A DNA stretch of 64,000 bases, taken from the NCBI GenBank assembly GCA_014905825.1, contig JACGCN010000002.1, positions 1,798,001 to 1,862,000 on the forward strand. The letters run 5' to 3'. Under the pieces are notes generated by a model. That model worked only from the letters and a program-made list of their open reading frames with translations. It was not told the origin of the DNA and made no database searches. A program made the position numbers and the translations under genes. Numbering within the stretch: position 1 is the first letter of the stretch; each line of letters begins with the position of its first letter. Shown piece after piece: positions 1 to 10,854 of this stretch. This DNA comes from Lyophyllum atratum. Its lineage: Eukaryota > Basidiomycota > Agaricomycetes > Agaricales > Lyophyllaceae.

Positions 1-1
1 G

Positions 2-2920
2 ATCGAGGATGAGAATGACGTCCATCCGGGACGAAATTCTGGTTTGGGGAAGGAGTGGAGGAGAGAGCGGACGGCGCACTGGGCCAAGCACCACGTAGCC
101 GAATACTCAATGGACGAGTACGGGGCCAGGTTGGCTCCGGAAACGAGGACCTGCGGAAACGGAGGTGACGAGGTCGCAGTGGCGGCCGCAGAAGTCCAGG
201 ACGATGGCGTGGTTGTACGTCGTCGGGCGGACAGTGCATCCAGTGACCTCAACAGAGGCCATGGAGCAGCCGAACCATCAGCGCTGGCAGCAGTCGCGAC
301 TGCATGGTTCGAAAAGCATCCGCATGTGAGCTCGAGGCGAGCTCAGCGAATGCAGGAACTGGCAATGCAGGCGTCACAGGACGCCCTGCGCTACATGAGG
401 GGGTGGGTCAATGATCCGCCTGATGCCGTGAAAATTTTTGAGGGTCTGCTCCAGACTTTGACGGAGCAGTACCAGACGCGCCGCGAGGAACGACGGCGTG
501 CCCGCCTCGAGGAGGTGCAGGTTGGCATCGAAGGATGTCGACCAGGGATCGAGCTGTCAAGCTCGAAGGAGACAAGCGGGCCAGCGGGCCCGCTGAAATC
601 GTCTCTGCGGCCATTAACAACGACATCAACGACGAGGCTGCTACCCGAAGGGCAGGCAGCAACCATACCGGCGTTGAAGTCGAGTCGCGGCAGCAGGACA
701 AGCTCGTCTCGAGGAAATCGGGAACTGTTGGAGTGTCCGATAACCGTCGAGGTCAAACCGACCCGAGTGTCGCAGTCGAGCTCGGTGGGGTTCGACTTCC
801 CCGAGCTGAAGGCGACACTGAGAGTGCCGCCTGGAGGAAACGACCTGGCGACGAACGAGTTGCCGCCATTGTCACTGGACTTGAACGCCGGTGGTAGAAA
901 TCGTCGTCAACTGACGACGAGCAGGACTGATGATCGCAGCGTGGGGACCGACAACAGTGGCCCCCAAGGCGCTGAGGAGGATCGAACGACCGCGTTGAAC
1001 CCAGCAGAACGCAGGGGATGCGCTGCGCCGGGCGTCCATCGTGGTTCGGATGTCGTGCTGGCCTCGAGCAACGCAGAACGGGCGCTGTGGTTGGAGCGTG
1101 TGGTCGAGGGTGATGGGAACGGAGTGCATGGCGTGGTGACGCGTCATGCAGAGTTCGTCGAGCCTGTCGTGGGCTCGGAAACGATGGCCAGAGCCACTCG
1201 TGGAAGGGTGGATGGCAGGAAAGGGAAGGCGGGGGTGATAGCCCTCGCCCATCGCGTGCTGGACCCGGTAGCGGCTGGACGTCGCGAAAAGTCGGTGCAT
1301 GGCGTGTTCACGCGTCATGCAGGACCCGTCGAGCTCTTTGGGGGCTCGGAAAGAAAGTCGGAAGCCATCCACACGAGGGTGGATGGCAAGGAAGTGGGTA
1401 TGGGGGGAGAAGCCCACGCCCATAGTCGAGGCGCATGCCGTGGACGTGCGGAGCAGATGACCTCGGCCCTAAAAGTCGCTGGGAACGACTTGTGTCGCTC
1501 CCGCGACGCAAGGAGGGTCAGTGCACCATGGATGGCGTCGTTAACGCCATCCCGGACATGTGAGAAGGTTCACATACCTTCGAAAACCACTCCAGCGTGC
1601 TCAAAAGCACGCGAAAAACCTTCCCCAAGGCACGCAGGCCTCAACTTCCCTCGGCCATCTATGGTCGATCCCGCGAGATCGCAGGGCCTGGCGAGGGTTT
1701 CGGCTGTTCCTGGGCACACCCGAGGTGACGTGAGTCCTGGAGGAGAGGGCCTGATGGGCGATGGAGCGAGAGGGACGTCGAGGACGCCGCTCGATGGTGG
1801 TGTGTTGAAATCAACCAAACGAAGTCATGTGACTTCAACGGAGACGCACATGACTCCCGACGACTTGTTGCCGGACGCGACGGGGCACGATCCTGTCCTG
1901 TTGGCGGCTGTTCGGGGGTTGCAACCGAGTGGATGCTCGCCATTTACGGACCTACTAGCCCGTATTACGGCGGACATGGCCCGTGGGGTGTATACCTCAC
2001 AAATCGACACGACTATCCGGCGTTACTGGGTGTCGGATAGGGAGGTGGATAGTTTTGTCGACTTGGTGAACCATGGAGCTCGGTATCAAGCTCTTGAGTG
2101 GTTTATGGAGTCAGGGCGCTGGAGGCCACCACTCACGGCGCGGCGGATCATGTCGATGACTCGCCAGCCACGGGGATATCTGCCTCGACTGGTGGATATG
2201 GTTTTTGACCATATGGAGGTGGAACGTGCATTTATTACGAATGTACGGCAGCCATCGACACCTTCTACGGTGCCGAGGGTGAATCATTATGATGATGATT
2301 CGAATGTTGAGTTATCCAACGACGACATCGCCGGAAATAATTCGGCTCATGATTATGAGTCAGACGAGCAACTCGTGAGCGCGTCGCGTTCACCAAACCC
2401 TAGTGTTGTGGGTGGCTACGACTGTAGCGAGACGCGTTCCGCGTTTACAAATGTCGAATATCTGGCGTGTATGCGTCAGCTGGTTTCTTGTCAAACCAGT
2501 GACGAAGGGTCTTTGGGCAACGGTAGGCTGTCCAAAGGCACTGTGGATGCACCCGAAATCCTGGCATATGATGTTAGGACGTACCGGTGTGAAGAGGAAT
2601 GTGGTGACTTCCGTTATTATACGGAAGAATTTGAACGAGTTTCTGTAAACTCAGACGACTTCGTGGATGAGCCCATGTTGGGTTCGGATTATGAGTCTGA
2701 TCAATCCTCACGGAGTGATCAAGAGGAGGGGGGTAGTATCGTCGATTATTACGACACAGAGAACGAGGAAGGCATCTATGAAGATGCTGGTACTCAATAT
2801 GAGCCTAACAATGGTTCAAATTATCGTGACTCTGAACCTGATGAAGGTTCTGAGAGTAGTGATTTCTATTCCGAGTATCGTCGATTATTACGACACAGAG
2901 AACGAGGAAGGCATCTATGA
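2..2920 (+). CDS. Large ORF of unknown function, open at left edge, 3' end frameshifted by a duplication
   Basis: The frame is open from base 2, so the true start is probably outside the window; the first ATG lies further in. The protein is about 970 residues long. It has a low-complexity, Arg/Ser/Gly-rich first two thirds, an internal 57-residue repeat (HGV-TRHA...GSE, twice), then a more ordered part near DLLARITADMARGVYTSQ, and a very acidic Asp/Glu/Ser/Tyr-rich tail. I recognise no domain; a Gag-like or accessory role in the retroelement is only inferred from position before a 3' LTR. A perfect 139-bp tandem duplication (2735-3012) shifts the frame, so this ORF stops at 2918-2920. Without the second copy it would end with SDGY at 3023, as the alternative frame shows. 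Confidence 0.5.
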   Translation: MEDENDVHPGRNSGLGKEWRRERTAHWAKHHVAEYSMDEYGARLAPETRTCGNGGDEVAVAAAEVQDDGVVVRRRADSASSDLNRGHGAAEPSALAAVATAWFEKHPHVSSRRAQRMQELAMQASQDALRYMRGWVNDPPDAVKIFEGLLQTLTEQYQTRREERRRARLEEVQVGIEGCRPGIELSSSKETSGPAGPLKSSLRPLTTTSTTRLLPEGQAATIPALKSSRGSRTSSSRGNRELLECPITVEVKPTRVSQSSSVGFDFPELKATLRVPPGGNDLATNELPPLSLDLNAGGRNRRQLTTSRTDDRSVGTDNSGPQGAEEDRTTALNPAERRGCAAPGVHRGSDVVLASSNAERALWLERVVEGDGNGVHGVVTRHAEFVEPVVGSETMARATRGRVDGRKGKAGVIALAHRVLDPVAAGRREKSVHGVFTRHAGPVELFGGSERKSEAIHTRVDGKEVGMGGEAHAHSRGACRGRAEQMTSALKVAGNDLCRSRDARRVSAPWMASLTPSRTCEKVHIPSKTTPACSKAREKPSPRHAGLNFPRPSMVDPARSQGLARVSAVPGHTRGDVSPGGEGLMGDGARGTSRTPLDGGVLKSTKRSHVTSTETHMTPDDLLPDATGHDPVLLAAVRGLQPSGCSPFTDLLARITADMARGVYTSQIDTTIRRYWVSDREVDSFVDLVNHGARYQALEWFMESGRWRPPLTARRIMSMTRQPRGYLPRLVDMVFDHMEVERAFITNVRQPSTPSTVPRVNHYDDDSNVELSNDDIAGNNSAHDYESDEQLVSASRSPNPSVVGGYDCSETRSAFTNVEYLACMRQLVSCQTSDEGSLGNGRLSKGTVDAPEILAYDVRTYRCEEECGDFRYYTEEFERVSVNSDDFVDEPMLGSDYESDQSSRSDQEEGGSIVDYYDTENEEGIYEDAGTQYEPNNGSNYRDSEPDEGSESSDFYSEYRRLLRHRERGRHL
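1124..1465 (+). repeat. Diverged 171-bp (57-codon) direct repeat inside the ORF
   Basis: Two adjacent copies (1124-1294 and about 1295-1465) both begin with GTGCATGGCGTG and share CACGCGTCATGCAG, GTCGAG, GGGCTCGGAAA and GGGTGGATGGCA at matching offsets. The period is a multiple of three, so the frame is preserved and the protein carries a two-fold repeat. Confidence 0.7.
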
Positions 2921-3012
2921 AGATGCTGGTACTCAATATGAGCCTAACAATGGTTCAAATTATCGTGACTCTGAACCTGATGAAGGTTCTGAGAGTAGTG
3001 ATTTCTATTCCG
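2735..3012 (+). repeat. Exact 139-bp tandem duplication
   Basis: Copy one is 2735-2873 and copy two is 2874-3012; I find no mismatch between them. The period 139 is not divisible by three, so the duplication shifts the reading frame and truncates the acidic C-terminus. Lack of divergence points to a very recent event or an assembly artefact. Confidence 0.92.
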
Positions 3013-3559
3013 ATGGCTATTAATGGTCATCATACTCTTCCCTTCCTCCTCCCCACCTCACTGTTTCATGTTGTACCTTGCCAGTGGTAATCTCGTGTGT
3101 TGGCGTATTCTTACGTCAAACTAGCGTATAGGCCCGATTGCGACTCTTCCTACGTCGTAGCAGCCCATATGCTGCTGAAACCCCTTCCAGGATTAATGTT
3201 GGTGTCTTGTACACCTCCGTCGCTGGCCATATACAGAGGCGGAGTCATACACCAATGAAGCACGGGCCATGAATTACCGGCTGACGACTTGGCGGACGAC
3301 TGGATCAACCTTAGGGACTCAGGCGCTAGTGTCAGGTCATCGTACCAGACCACACACCCACTTGCAAAATGGCATGGACGAGACGAGTTGGGGGACCGAG
3401 TGGAGGGAATTTCTCTCTCTCATGGGGGCATTTTTAATGTCCTTAACTTATTCTTTTCTTACTTGTGACGTGTTTCACGTCGCACATACTACTCTCTCAA
3501 GTTCGCATATTGGAACTTGGTGTTTTTTGAAGATTGCTATGCAATCTTAAAGGGGGGTA

Positions 3560-3742
3560 TGTAACGGGTCACCTACCCGCAACGGGTAGGTTGGTGTTAT
3601 TTGGCAACGGCTTCTGCCGTTGCCCGGTTTTGTGTTGTTTACATGTTGTTTGTACGATAAGTTTTCGTGTCACTACCTACAGCAATAACCAGACTTGGTC
3701 AAGCTCTTTGGGTATTGCGAGAACTCCTGTAGCCCCGCTACA
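3560..3742 (+). repeat. 3' long terminal repeat
   Basis: The repeat is 183 bp with TG...CA borders and inverted ends TGTAACGGG/CCCGCTACA, directly preceded by the purine tract AAAGGGGGGTA. Hairpin-like GC-rich stretches (ACCTACCCGCAACGGGTAGG, CAACGGCTTCTGCCGTTG) lie near the start, as in many short fungal LTRs. The partner LTR is not in the window. Confidence 0.6.
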
Positions 3743-4057
3743 TCTACCGTGGATGCCTGCTTGACTTCGACATTTCCAGAGGAAGTGGGCATAGGTAAAG
3801 AGTCAGTAGGCGGCAATGACTGGCCTGCGTCTGTATGCCCTGCAACATCTGCCTTTTCCTGTTGTTTGGGTCGTATTCTACGTCTACAATTCCCGTTCAG
3901 CACAGTTCCTTGAAGTGCAAAATCCAGTGACTTACGCCTGTGCATACAAACGCGCCTTTTCACGACACTGTTCAATGTTCCGTGCGTAGTATCTGCTGTT
4001 TGCCTGCCGGTGCCGCACTTTACGCTGTTTCTCCGTAAATCTTTGGCGCCCAGCCAT
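3743..4057 (-). pseudogene. 5' exon of a minus-strand gene cut off by the retroelement
   Basis: Reading leftward from an ATG at 4057, an exon of 122 bp encodes a basic peptide starting MAGRQRFTEKQRKVRHRQ and ends at 3936 exactly at a GTAAGT donor. Such Arg/Lys-rich first exons open many uncharacterised agaricomycete genes. Continuation of the gene would run into the LTR at 3742, so the retroelement probably inserted into or beside it. No downstream exon can be placed with confidence. The function is unknown. Confidence 0.4.
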
Positions 4058-4162
4058 ATTTCTTTTGGCAGCCAAGCAGACGGTTTGATGATGAAAGCAG
4101 ATGAATCAGGAAAGTTGGCGAGACAAATATATGCGTAGTGTGGAATTGTGGACCGTGGAAAT

Positions 4163-4206
4163 GTTTGTGATAAGTTTGTGATAAGTTTGTGATAAGTTTG
4201 TGATGA
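4163..4206 (+). repeat. 11-bp minisatellite, four units
   Basis: GTTTGTGATAA is repeated head to tail at 4163, 4174, 4185 and 4196; the last unit ends GATGA. It lies about 105 bp upstream of the minus-strand first exon at 4057. Confidence 0.9.
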
Positions 4207-5072
4207 GAATAGGTGTTCGACACCACATTGCCCCCCTTCCACAAAGAAATTCAATGATCAGCAATGCTCAGATGCAATCTAATGTATTGTACTTTGTGTA
4301 TCCAAAAGCGTCGTAGCAAAGTTCATCCTCTGCGGGGAGCACAATTTGAACCCATTGGTGTGAGAGATTGTTCACCCCGCCATATACACATTACTTCATT
4401 GCAACCGTCCAAACCATGACACCCCAGCTCAAGGAAGGGTATATTGTTGAAATCTGATTGAAAATCAGAGGCGTTGATTTTTCACTATTTCACCTCCTCG
4501 GGGAGGGGATTTTCAAAAGGAATGTTATAAGACCTGGGAATGTAGTTGAATACATTGCCCCCACCCCACGGTACTGCAGGTTCTGGGTATACTCAAATGT
4601 GGAAGGAGGCAGGCACGGCTGAAATACATGAACCATGGCCAGCGCGCCATGTTTCTATAATAGTCAATCCCGTTTCAAGACTTCAAAGTGCCGTCCCCAA
4701 TGCCCTCTCCAGGGAACCCGTTCAGAAGTGTCTATATCGCATTTGTAATGCCTCTATTCATCCGCTTTCGTTGACCTATGTAACATAACTTCTGAGACTC
4801 CAACCCAGAGCTTACTTCCCATTCCGACCGCGTAGGGTAGAACCTAATTGTGGCACGCAGAGCGAGTTGAAAAGAACGCCCCCAGTTCTTTTCAACAGCG
4901 ATACACCTTTCGTAAGTGTGAGAAAGCTTTGAAATAGAAAGGGGCTGAAAGTCCGGACTCTTTCGAAAGTTTACACATTGCGCGACAGTTCCGACGAGCG
5001 AATACATGCATTTTTCGCTTTGGAATACAGGATGCTGAGCTACGATAAACGCGAACAGATGTGCTAGTTATG
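4207..5072. other. Non-coding stretch with a perfect hairpin
   Basis: I see no supportable gene. The one clear structure is a perfect 12-bp inverted repeat, GTTGAAAAGAAC/GTTCTTTTCAAC, at 4866-4877 and 4885-4896 with a 7-nt loop. It lies about 180 nt downstream of the stop of the minus-strand remnant that follows. The short open frames here have no domain or splice support. Confidence 0.5.
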
Positions 5073-5962
5073 TTACTCATCATCGTCATTGTCCTGAATC
5101 ACGAAATCGCCAGATGCGGCCTCTACATTGTCAGGAAGAGCCCATCGCGCCCATGGCACTGCATCCACGGCACCATTGATGATCCTCTCCCACTGGCTGT
5201 TGGACAGCCGCTTCACCAACTGGTAGAGGTGCGATATTGACTTGGGATCCGCGAGAATGGTGGATGGTAGTCGGGGTAAAGTGGTCCGGATTGTCGCCCG
5301 CTGTCTTTCGAAAAAATCACCGGCTGGTCATGTGAGTGGTAGGAACTCCCCCGAATACCATCGAGAAATAGCACGTTGAGACTGCCCTTGATTAGCATTT
5401 CGAAGTAGGGACGGAAGACAGATAGTTACTCACGGCTTGAATAGCGGTGACTAGCTGTCGACCTGCATCCCAAACACATATTGAGACGGTGGGTCAAGTC
5501 CTCAGATGGCACTCACCAATTTCTTCACAACCGTCTCAAGCCATAACTTGAGCATCTGTCGGTAAATGTTTGATCGGATTTCTTTGATCCGGTGTTCGTG
5601 GAGGGAGATTTGGCCCTGGATGAACATCCGATCAGAGAATTTCAAACTCCGCTTATCAGCGAAGCCTTTGCCTCCCGCCTCTAAGTGCCCGCTCAACACA
5701 CCGGCCCTGTACCTCGCAGCCTTCCTCGCAACAAGATCATGAATGAAGGTCCCCCATATCGTTTCGTTCGCCCATGCTAGTTGACAGGTATTGTGATGTT
5801 CTGCTTCTTGTAGGTGGAGTCATAAAAGAAAATTGCAGCACGCCGATCATCCGTCGGCCTCTCCGACTTTTTTTTTTGCGTGGTATATAATCGCAACATG
5901 AGAGCACCAATTCTCCACAATCGCCCATTCAGCCCACTTGCCACTGCGCCCGTCGCCCGCAC
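5073..5962 (-). pseudogene. Fragmented unknown gene on the minus strand
   Basis: Several minus-strand pieces read like real protein. The C-terminal piece (5073 to about 5240) contains LYQLVKRLSNSQWERII and ends in an acidic DNDDDE tail. A middle exon (about 5515-5760) contains LVARKAARYRAGVLSGHLEA and HEHRIKEIRSNIYRQML. A seven-codon exon LVTAIQA is possible at about 5437-5457. An upstream piece contains FFYDSTYKKQNITIP. The pieces need frame changes that I cannot explain by introns: one near 5800, and one at the last junction around 5240. A T10 run at 5869-5878 is another possible slip site. I therefore treat it as a decayed or poorly resolved gene; the function is unknown. It is divergent from the gene starting at 6057. 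Confidence 0.4.
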
Positions 5963-6056
5963 ATCTGTTCCGTGAGTTATCTACGCACTGGACTCCTATC
6001 ATCTCTGACCTCTTTTATCCGTAGCATCGCTCGTATCTCTTTTGCAAGGCTAAAAG

Positions 6057-9000
6057 ATGACCCCACCAGGATACTATGAACAGGATTTGACGCTCCCCGG
6101 ACGGCCAGCTTGCCTTCCTAAGCTGTTCCAGGCTTTTCACCACCCGCTCCGCGCTCACATATCCTATTCTGGGCGGTCCGTCATATACCGGCAGAAACTA
6201 ACAAAGGAAGCCATGACTGAGGCTCTGAAGGTGGAGATGCAACTGGAGATTCCACAGGGAACCGTACACGAAGTCGCAAATGCCGGTGAGCACCTTTCTT
6301 TCTTTCCATCTCAACTAGTGGTAACGCGCGTTAGGTTATTTGGAGTTAAAGGACGGTGATTTTCTGTTCTCAAGGGACGTAGATGGAGATGAGGACCCAG
6401 AGAATGATATTTTACAGGCGTGGGTGTCTGGAAAGTGTGTATCGTCCTGCCATACCTATTTTCGTATTCTAACTGGAATCAAGGGATGTTATCACGCCTT
6501 CCATGGCTTCATCCATGGCTTCAGCACGTGAGCTCGCCCTTGGTCCTCCATCGGAACGGAACAGAGACAAGCCTTTCTGGGACCCCGTTGCCAAGCATTG
6601 GACAGGAGGAATTGCCTTCGAACGGAACGATAGAGCCAAGCCGGTCAAGCGTAACACCCGTTGCTACACCATTGGCAACTCTTTCGAGCAGCAACCAGGT
6701 TTGATGGCTCCGTGTGCACCGGGAAAGACAGTGGGGGCTCTCGATGATGCGCAGATCATCAGGCAGAAACTTGTATCTGTACGTCATTCACATCATCCCG
6801 GTATCCCTTGTCTCCGTCTGACAGTCTTCCAGGCTTCCTCGGCCATCGCAATGGCCTGTCTGAAACAGGCGCCACCCGATATCGTTCACACCATTGAGAC
6901 ACACGCTGAACTCATCAATACCCCTCGCCTTGGCTCAGATGACAACTTCGGTTATGCCACGGCTCAGCTGAATGTCGCCGTCGCCCAAGAGCGGCAAGGT
7001 ATGTTCACTCCTTAGCCAGTGAATAATTACTGACGTGATGAATGTGAACAGGCGGCGCGAGTCTTGCAGAGGACATGGGCATGTTCGGCGGCCCGCACAT
7101 TGACGGTGGTGACAATGCGGGGCTCTGGTCTCACATGTATTCGGATTCTGCTATACCAGATAACTACGATCCCGGCTCCTTCTGCCTTCTCTACGCTGGA
7201 GTGTTCGTCCCTCTGTATCGCGGCAAATGCATCAACTTCTCAGGTCTTCATCGTCATGGGGGATCTCCGCCCACAGCTCCAGCCGATGAAGTGCCACTTC
7301 CAGATGCCTACCGATTTGTTGTTATCTCGTATCCGCCTTCAAGAATGACGGATGGTAATGCCCGATATGCATTGGGAGCGCTTCCTGACCACACGACATT
7401 TTATGTGCCCGGGGAGATGACCAATGTCGAGTACGTGCAATATAAATAAGATACATGTACAGTACTGATACATTAGTCGCCACCTTTTCAGAAGTCATAC
7501 GCACGAGCATCGCGGCTGGTGTGTTCATAGTACATTCCCTGAGGATGGCAGTGTCATCATGCCACGCGGGGAACTTGTTTCATGGGAGCTACGCGCTCTA
7601 TTATGCATGAACATGTGGTTCATCACGCAGCTCCCATCCGAGTTCAAAGTACAAGTGGACAGCGATGCATTCATGAATTCGTTCTCTTATCTCCATGAGG
7701 ACGGAAGATGTGTCAGACCTAGACTGTGGAACCAAGCTCCTGGTTGGAGAAAGCCCGACGCTTCCAACGAGCCCTCATATACTGAAGTCTCAGACGAGCT
7801 GGTCAGTCAGAATGACTTCCGGCGGCAAGAGTTTGCGCGATGGGAAGCCCACCATGTCAAGTTCGCGGGCCACATACGATACTGTGTAGTCAAGGATAAG
7901 GTCGATCCTGCGCACTGGGAAACCGTTGACAGTGACTTCATCAATGCCCCTCCTGCTGACAAGACCAAGAAGAAACCAAAAAAGCAGGCAAAAGGCCGTT
8001 CAAAACCCAGTGAGTTTCTGAGACCTCGTTTCGTTATGTGTGCTCACCTACCGTCAACAACCAGAAATGACACGAAATCTGAAGCCCAAGACTAAAGCAA
8101 AGAAAACAAAGCACAAGTCGAAGAAGGACGTCCACATAACTTGGACGGAGCAGTACGAGACGAGTTCTGAAGACATATCATCATTGTACGAGTCTCAATG
8201 GAGTTCAGAAAGTGGTCAGTATGTTCTCGAACCCAGCTGTTGTGTACACTAACCAGGAATTTCAGGTTCAGACTCGCAAGTAGCATCCGGCCCACCGGAG
8301 AAGGAAAGGCTAGTCTTTGATGGGGTGGTGCTCACAACCTGGAATCAAGAGGGACAGAACTCCAAGTCTGGTGGTGGTTTGGAGACGGAGAGCCAGCAGA
8401 TTTCGGACACGGGAGAGGAGCGGGGTTTGCCAGTACAAGAAGATGACCCAGGTTTCGACGCCGAGGATGAGCTCGAGTCAGAAGAGGAGATGGGTACATC
8501 TCTTGACAACTGTCGTTATACCAATGACTCACAGTTCAACAAAGCAGACCTCACAGGAACCAAGAGGAAGGAGCCAGAAGCAATTTCCGACACAGGTGAG
8601 TTATCGTTTCACACCGGCAGTCCAACATGCACCCAAAGCGTGCTGACCTTACGAACTAAAGCAGAACCGGCGAGAAAGAAAGGAAAAATATCCAATATAG
8701 GGGTGTCAATCCACGGTACGTCGTCCTTTTCACTGGTTAGTAGTAGACTTAAGAAATTGTACAGCCGACACCGGGGCCGCATACCGCAAGACATATGTTG
8801 CCCTCAGTGCACTAAACTTGCCGGCCATATTACAAACAATTCAGATGTACCAGCGGGCAACACCTCACACAATGCTGATGGTATGGTGGACGACGGCATG
8901 GCAGATGACGGTATGGCAGAAGATGGTATACTCATTGTGGAACGGGAACGTCCTCATCGGCGCAGAATGGGTGAGTACAATTATAGCAACTTGTCAGAGC

Positions 9001-10854
9001 AATACGTTGAAGTTACGGACAGCGTTCAAGATGCTGGATGATATATCTATGGATAGCATCAGCAGTGAACTAGAAGAAGTCAAGACTGACTGCTTCGACC
9101 TCTTCACGTCCTACCATGATGACGATACAGCCGCATCAATGTTGTCGAAGGGATATGCCGCTATATCATCCGCCATCACAGGCAGCACGACCCACTTCTC
9201 CGGCATGAAGGACATCGCTAACCTATGGCTCGGCCTACGACAACTGGCCTCCCACCAGGCGCGGTCGTCCATCTCCTCACGTCAGGAGCGCCGCAGTATA
9301 ATGATGACCAACTATGTTGCATGGTACTGGCTCGACGTCTTTATCGCCAGGAAGTGCGATATGATCTCGCAGGGCGGTGACGCAGACGGCTACCAATGGC
9401 TGGCGAGGCTCATGCTCACCGTTGATTTGTTCATACGGCAGCAAAGCCCGTCACACGTTTTTATTCCTGGTGAATTCTCCCCCGAACTACCCGGAACACC
9501 GTATCTGTGCAAGAACCGCTGGTTGCACCGGAAACCAGAAACCGCATTTAGACAGGGTGCAAATAAGCTCATTATCTCGGACGTCATCCGCCACTGGCTT
9601 TCATTCCCTTCCGATGACTACCGATACAAGTCCTGGTTTATTGGCGCCATACTGAAGGTGGTTGGGGAAGACATGTTGATTATGGACCGTGTATGGAAGA
9701 CTCATCAGACTCTCACCAAAGGGTCCTTGATGGAAACACGGGCGAAGGATGTCACGGAGGCGGATGCCATACCATTTCTCCGTGCCCTTGCCGCCCATCC
9801 ACTTGCGGACCACGAATCCCCGCAGAGGAAGGCACTTTCTAACATGGCGATAATAATGAGGGAAGCAACATACTACACGGCTCAAGGCAGCACCCCGAGT
9901 AGACCCCCGATCCACAGCCTTCCCCCAGCGATTGCGCATATTGGGCAAGAGAGGCTGGCGCTGTTTGATTCTTTTTTGAAGGGGACACTGGATTTCTTTT
10001 ATGGGAACAGACCTGATCCAGAACATGCCGCCCTCCACACGCAGCTGGCCAACGCTCCCGACCGATTCTTGCCATTCCGTGAACATGCGCCATCGAGACG
10101 TAACATCCTTGTGGGGCACGGTCCGTTCTCCAAACACTACGCACGCACCAGAGAGGGGTTCTTCAGTGCGCTGATATGGCGAGGGGTGACATTTTCATCC
10201 GAATTCGCTTTATCCACCGAAAACCCGACACTGTTCCATTCCCTCGACCACTGGAACCAAGTTAAAATCGATCTCAATAAACCAGAAACATACTTTTGTA
10301 GAAAGGATGCCTACGGAGTCCCAATCGCAGAAAGGTCTACCGATCTCGTTTCAAAGTACTGGAGGGCGAGTGAGACGTTCAAGTGGGAAGAGCTCACCAA
10401 AGACGGGCCAGTCAAATTCGAAGATTGCTGGAAATGGCTTTCTGGAGGACGACCAACACGCTTCTATCAACTTGGGCCATTGTCAGCGTACCTTCTCACC
10501 TGTGACTACGTTTATGCAGGGGTGGTACTGCCGCCGACGATCGAGGAGATGGCGCGCACAATTCGAACAATCAACAAAGGGGCCGTCAATGGCCTCAACA
10601 AACTTGGTCTGTTGTATTCCGTGTCTTGGCCGGCCGAAGCGATGATGGACGTCCAACCAACTCGAGGGGATGTAGAGGTTGAAAAGGTGCAGCGTGGGTT
10701 GCAGAGCATATACGATAGGATGGACAGGCTTCTGAGACCCGGGGTGAAGAGAGACGTTGGGTTGGATCTCATAATGGTTGAGCACACCTTGTGCAAGTTC
10801 TCGCGCGCGCTGAAAGATGGTTTATTACATGACCTCGTAATGACGGGACTGTAG
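6057..10854 (+). CDS. Large multi-exon unknown protein with an oxygenase-like HxD...H N-terminal half
   Basis: The start is ATG at 6057 (MTPPGYYEQDL) and the stop is at 10852-10854. At least nine short introns are visible (for example after 6290, 6780, 7002, 7432, 8009, 8211, 8599, 8716 and 8969). The N-terminal half has GPHIDGGDN (about 7090-7116) and, about 50 codons on, FSGLHRHGGSPP (about 7230-7266). The HxD plus distal H spacing fits the iron ligands of a 2OG-Fe(II) double-stranded beta-helix oxygenase, and the FSGL-x-x-HGG context recalls fungal TET/JBP-type proteins. This is inference from motifs only. A Lys-rich then acidic linker (7950-8700) follows, and a roughly 600-residue C-terminal part (about 9022-10854) with no recognised domain. 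The exon choice around 8770-9020 is uncertain because two frames stay open. It sits next to a KDZ-type block, which is compatible with mobile TET/JBP neighbourhoods. Confidence 0.6.

Larger units (their letters stand above)
1..3742 (+). mobile_element. 3' portion of an LTR retroelement, left end outside window
   Basis: The right boundary is defined by a polypurine run (3549-3557) followed at 3560 by TGTAACGGG, with CCCGCTACA at 3734-3742. These form near-perfect short inverted ends (8 of 9) of a 183-bp LTR. Upstream lies a long open frame and about 540 bp of non-coding sequence. No reverse transcriptase, integrase or protease motif is visible in the 3.5 kb present. The element is therefore either non-autonomous or carries pol left of the window, with an extra 3' ORF. 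The 5' LTR and primer binding site are not in the window, so the target duplication cannot be confirmed; TCTAC at 3743-3747 would be the right copy. Element class (Ty3 or Ty1) cannot be decided. Confidence 0.55.

Noticed and set aside
872..1943. Several minus-strand frames of 67-183 residues
   Set aside because: They are antisense shadows of the GC-rich long frame on the plus strand, with no independent motif.
4163..4206. Possible CRISPR-like array
   Set aside because: The four 11-bp units are directly adjacent without spacers; it is a minisatellite, and the genome is eukaryotic.
3673..4254. Minus-strand 193-residue open frame overlapping the LTR and the 11-bp minisatellite
   Set aside because: It reads through the LTR border and the repeat in a frame different from the better-supported basic exon at 4057-3936; the length is a by-product of the repeat.
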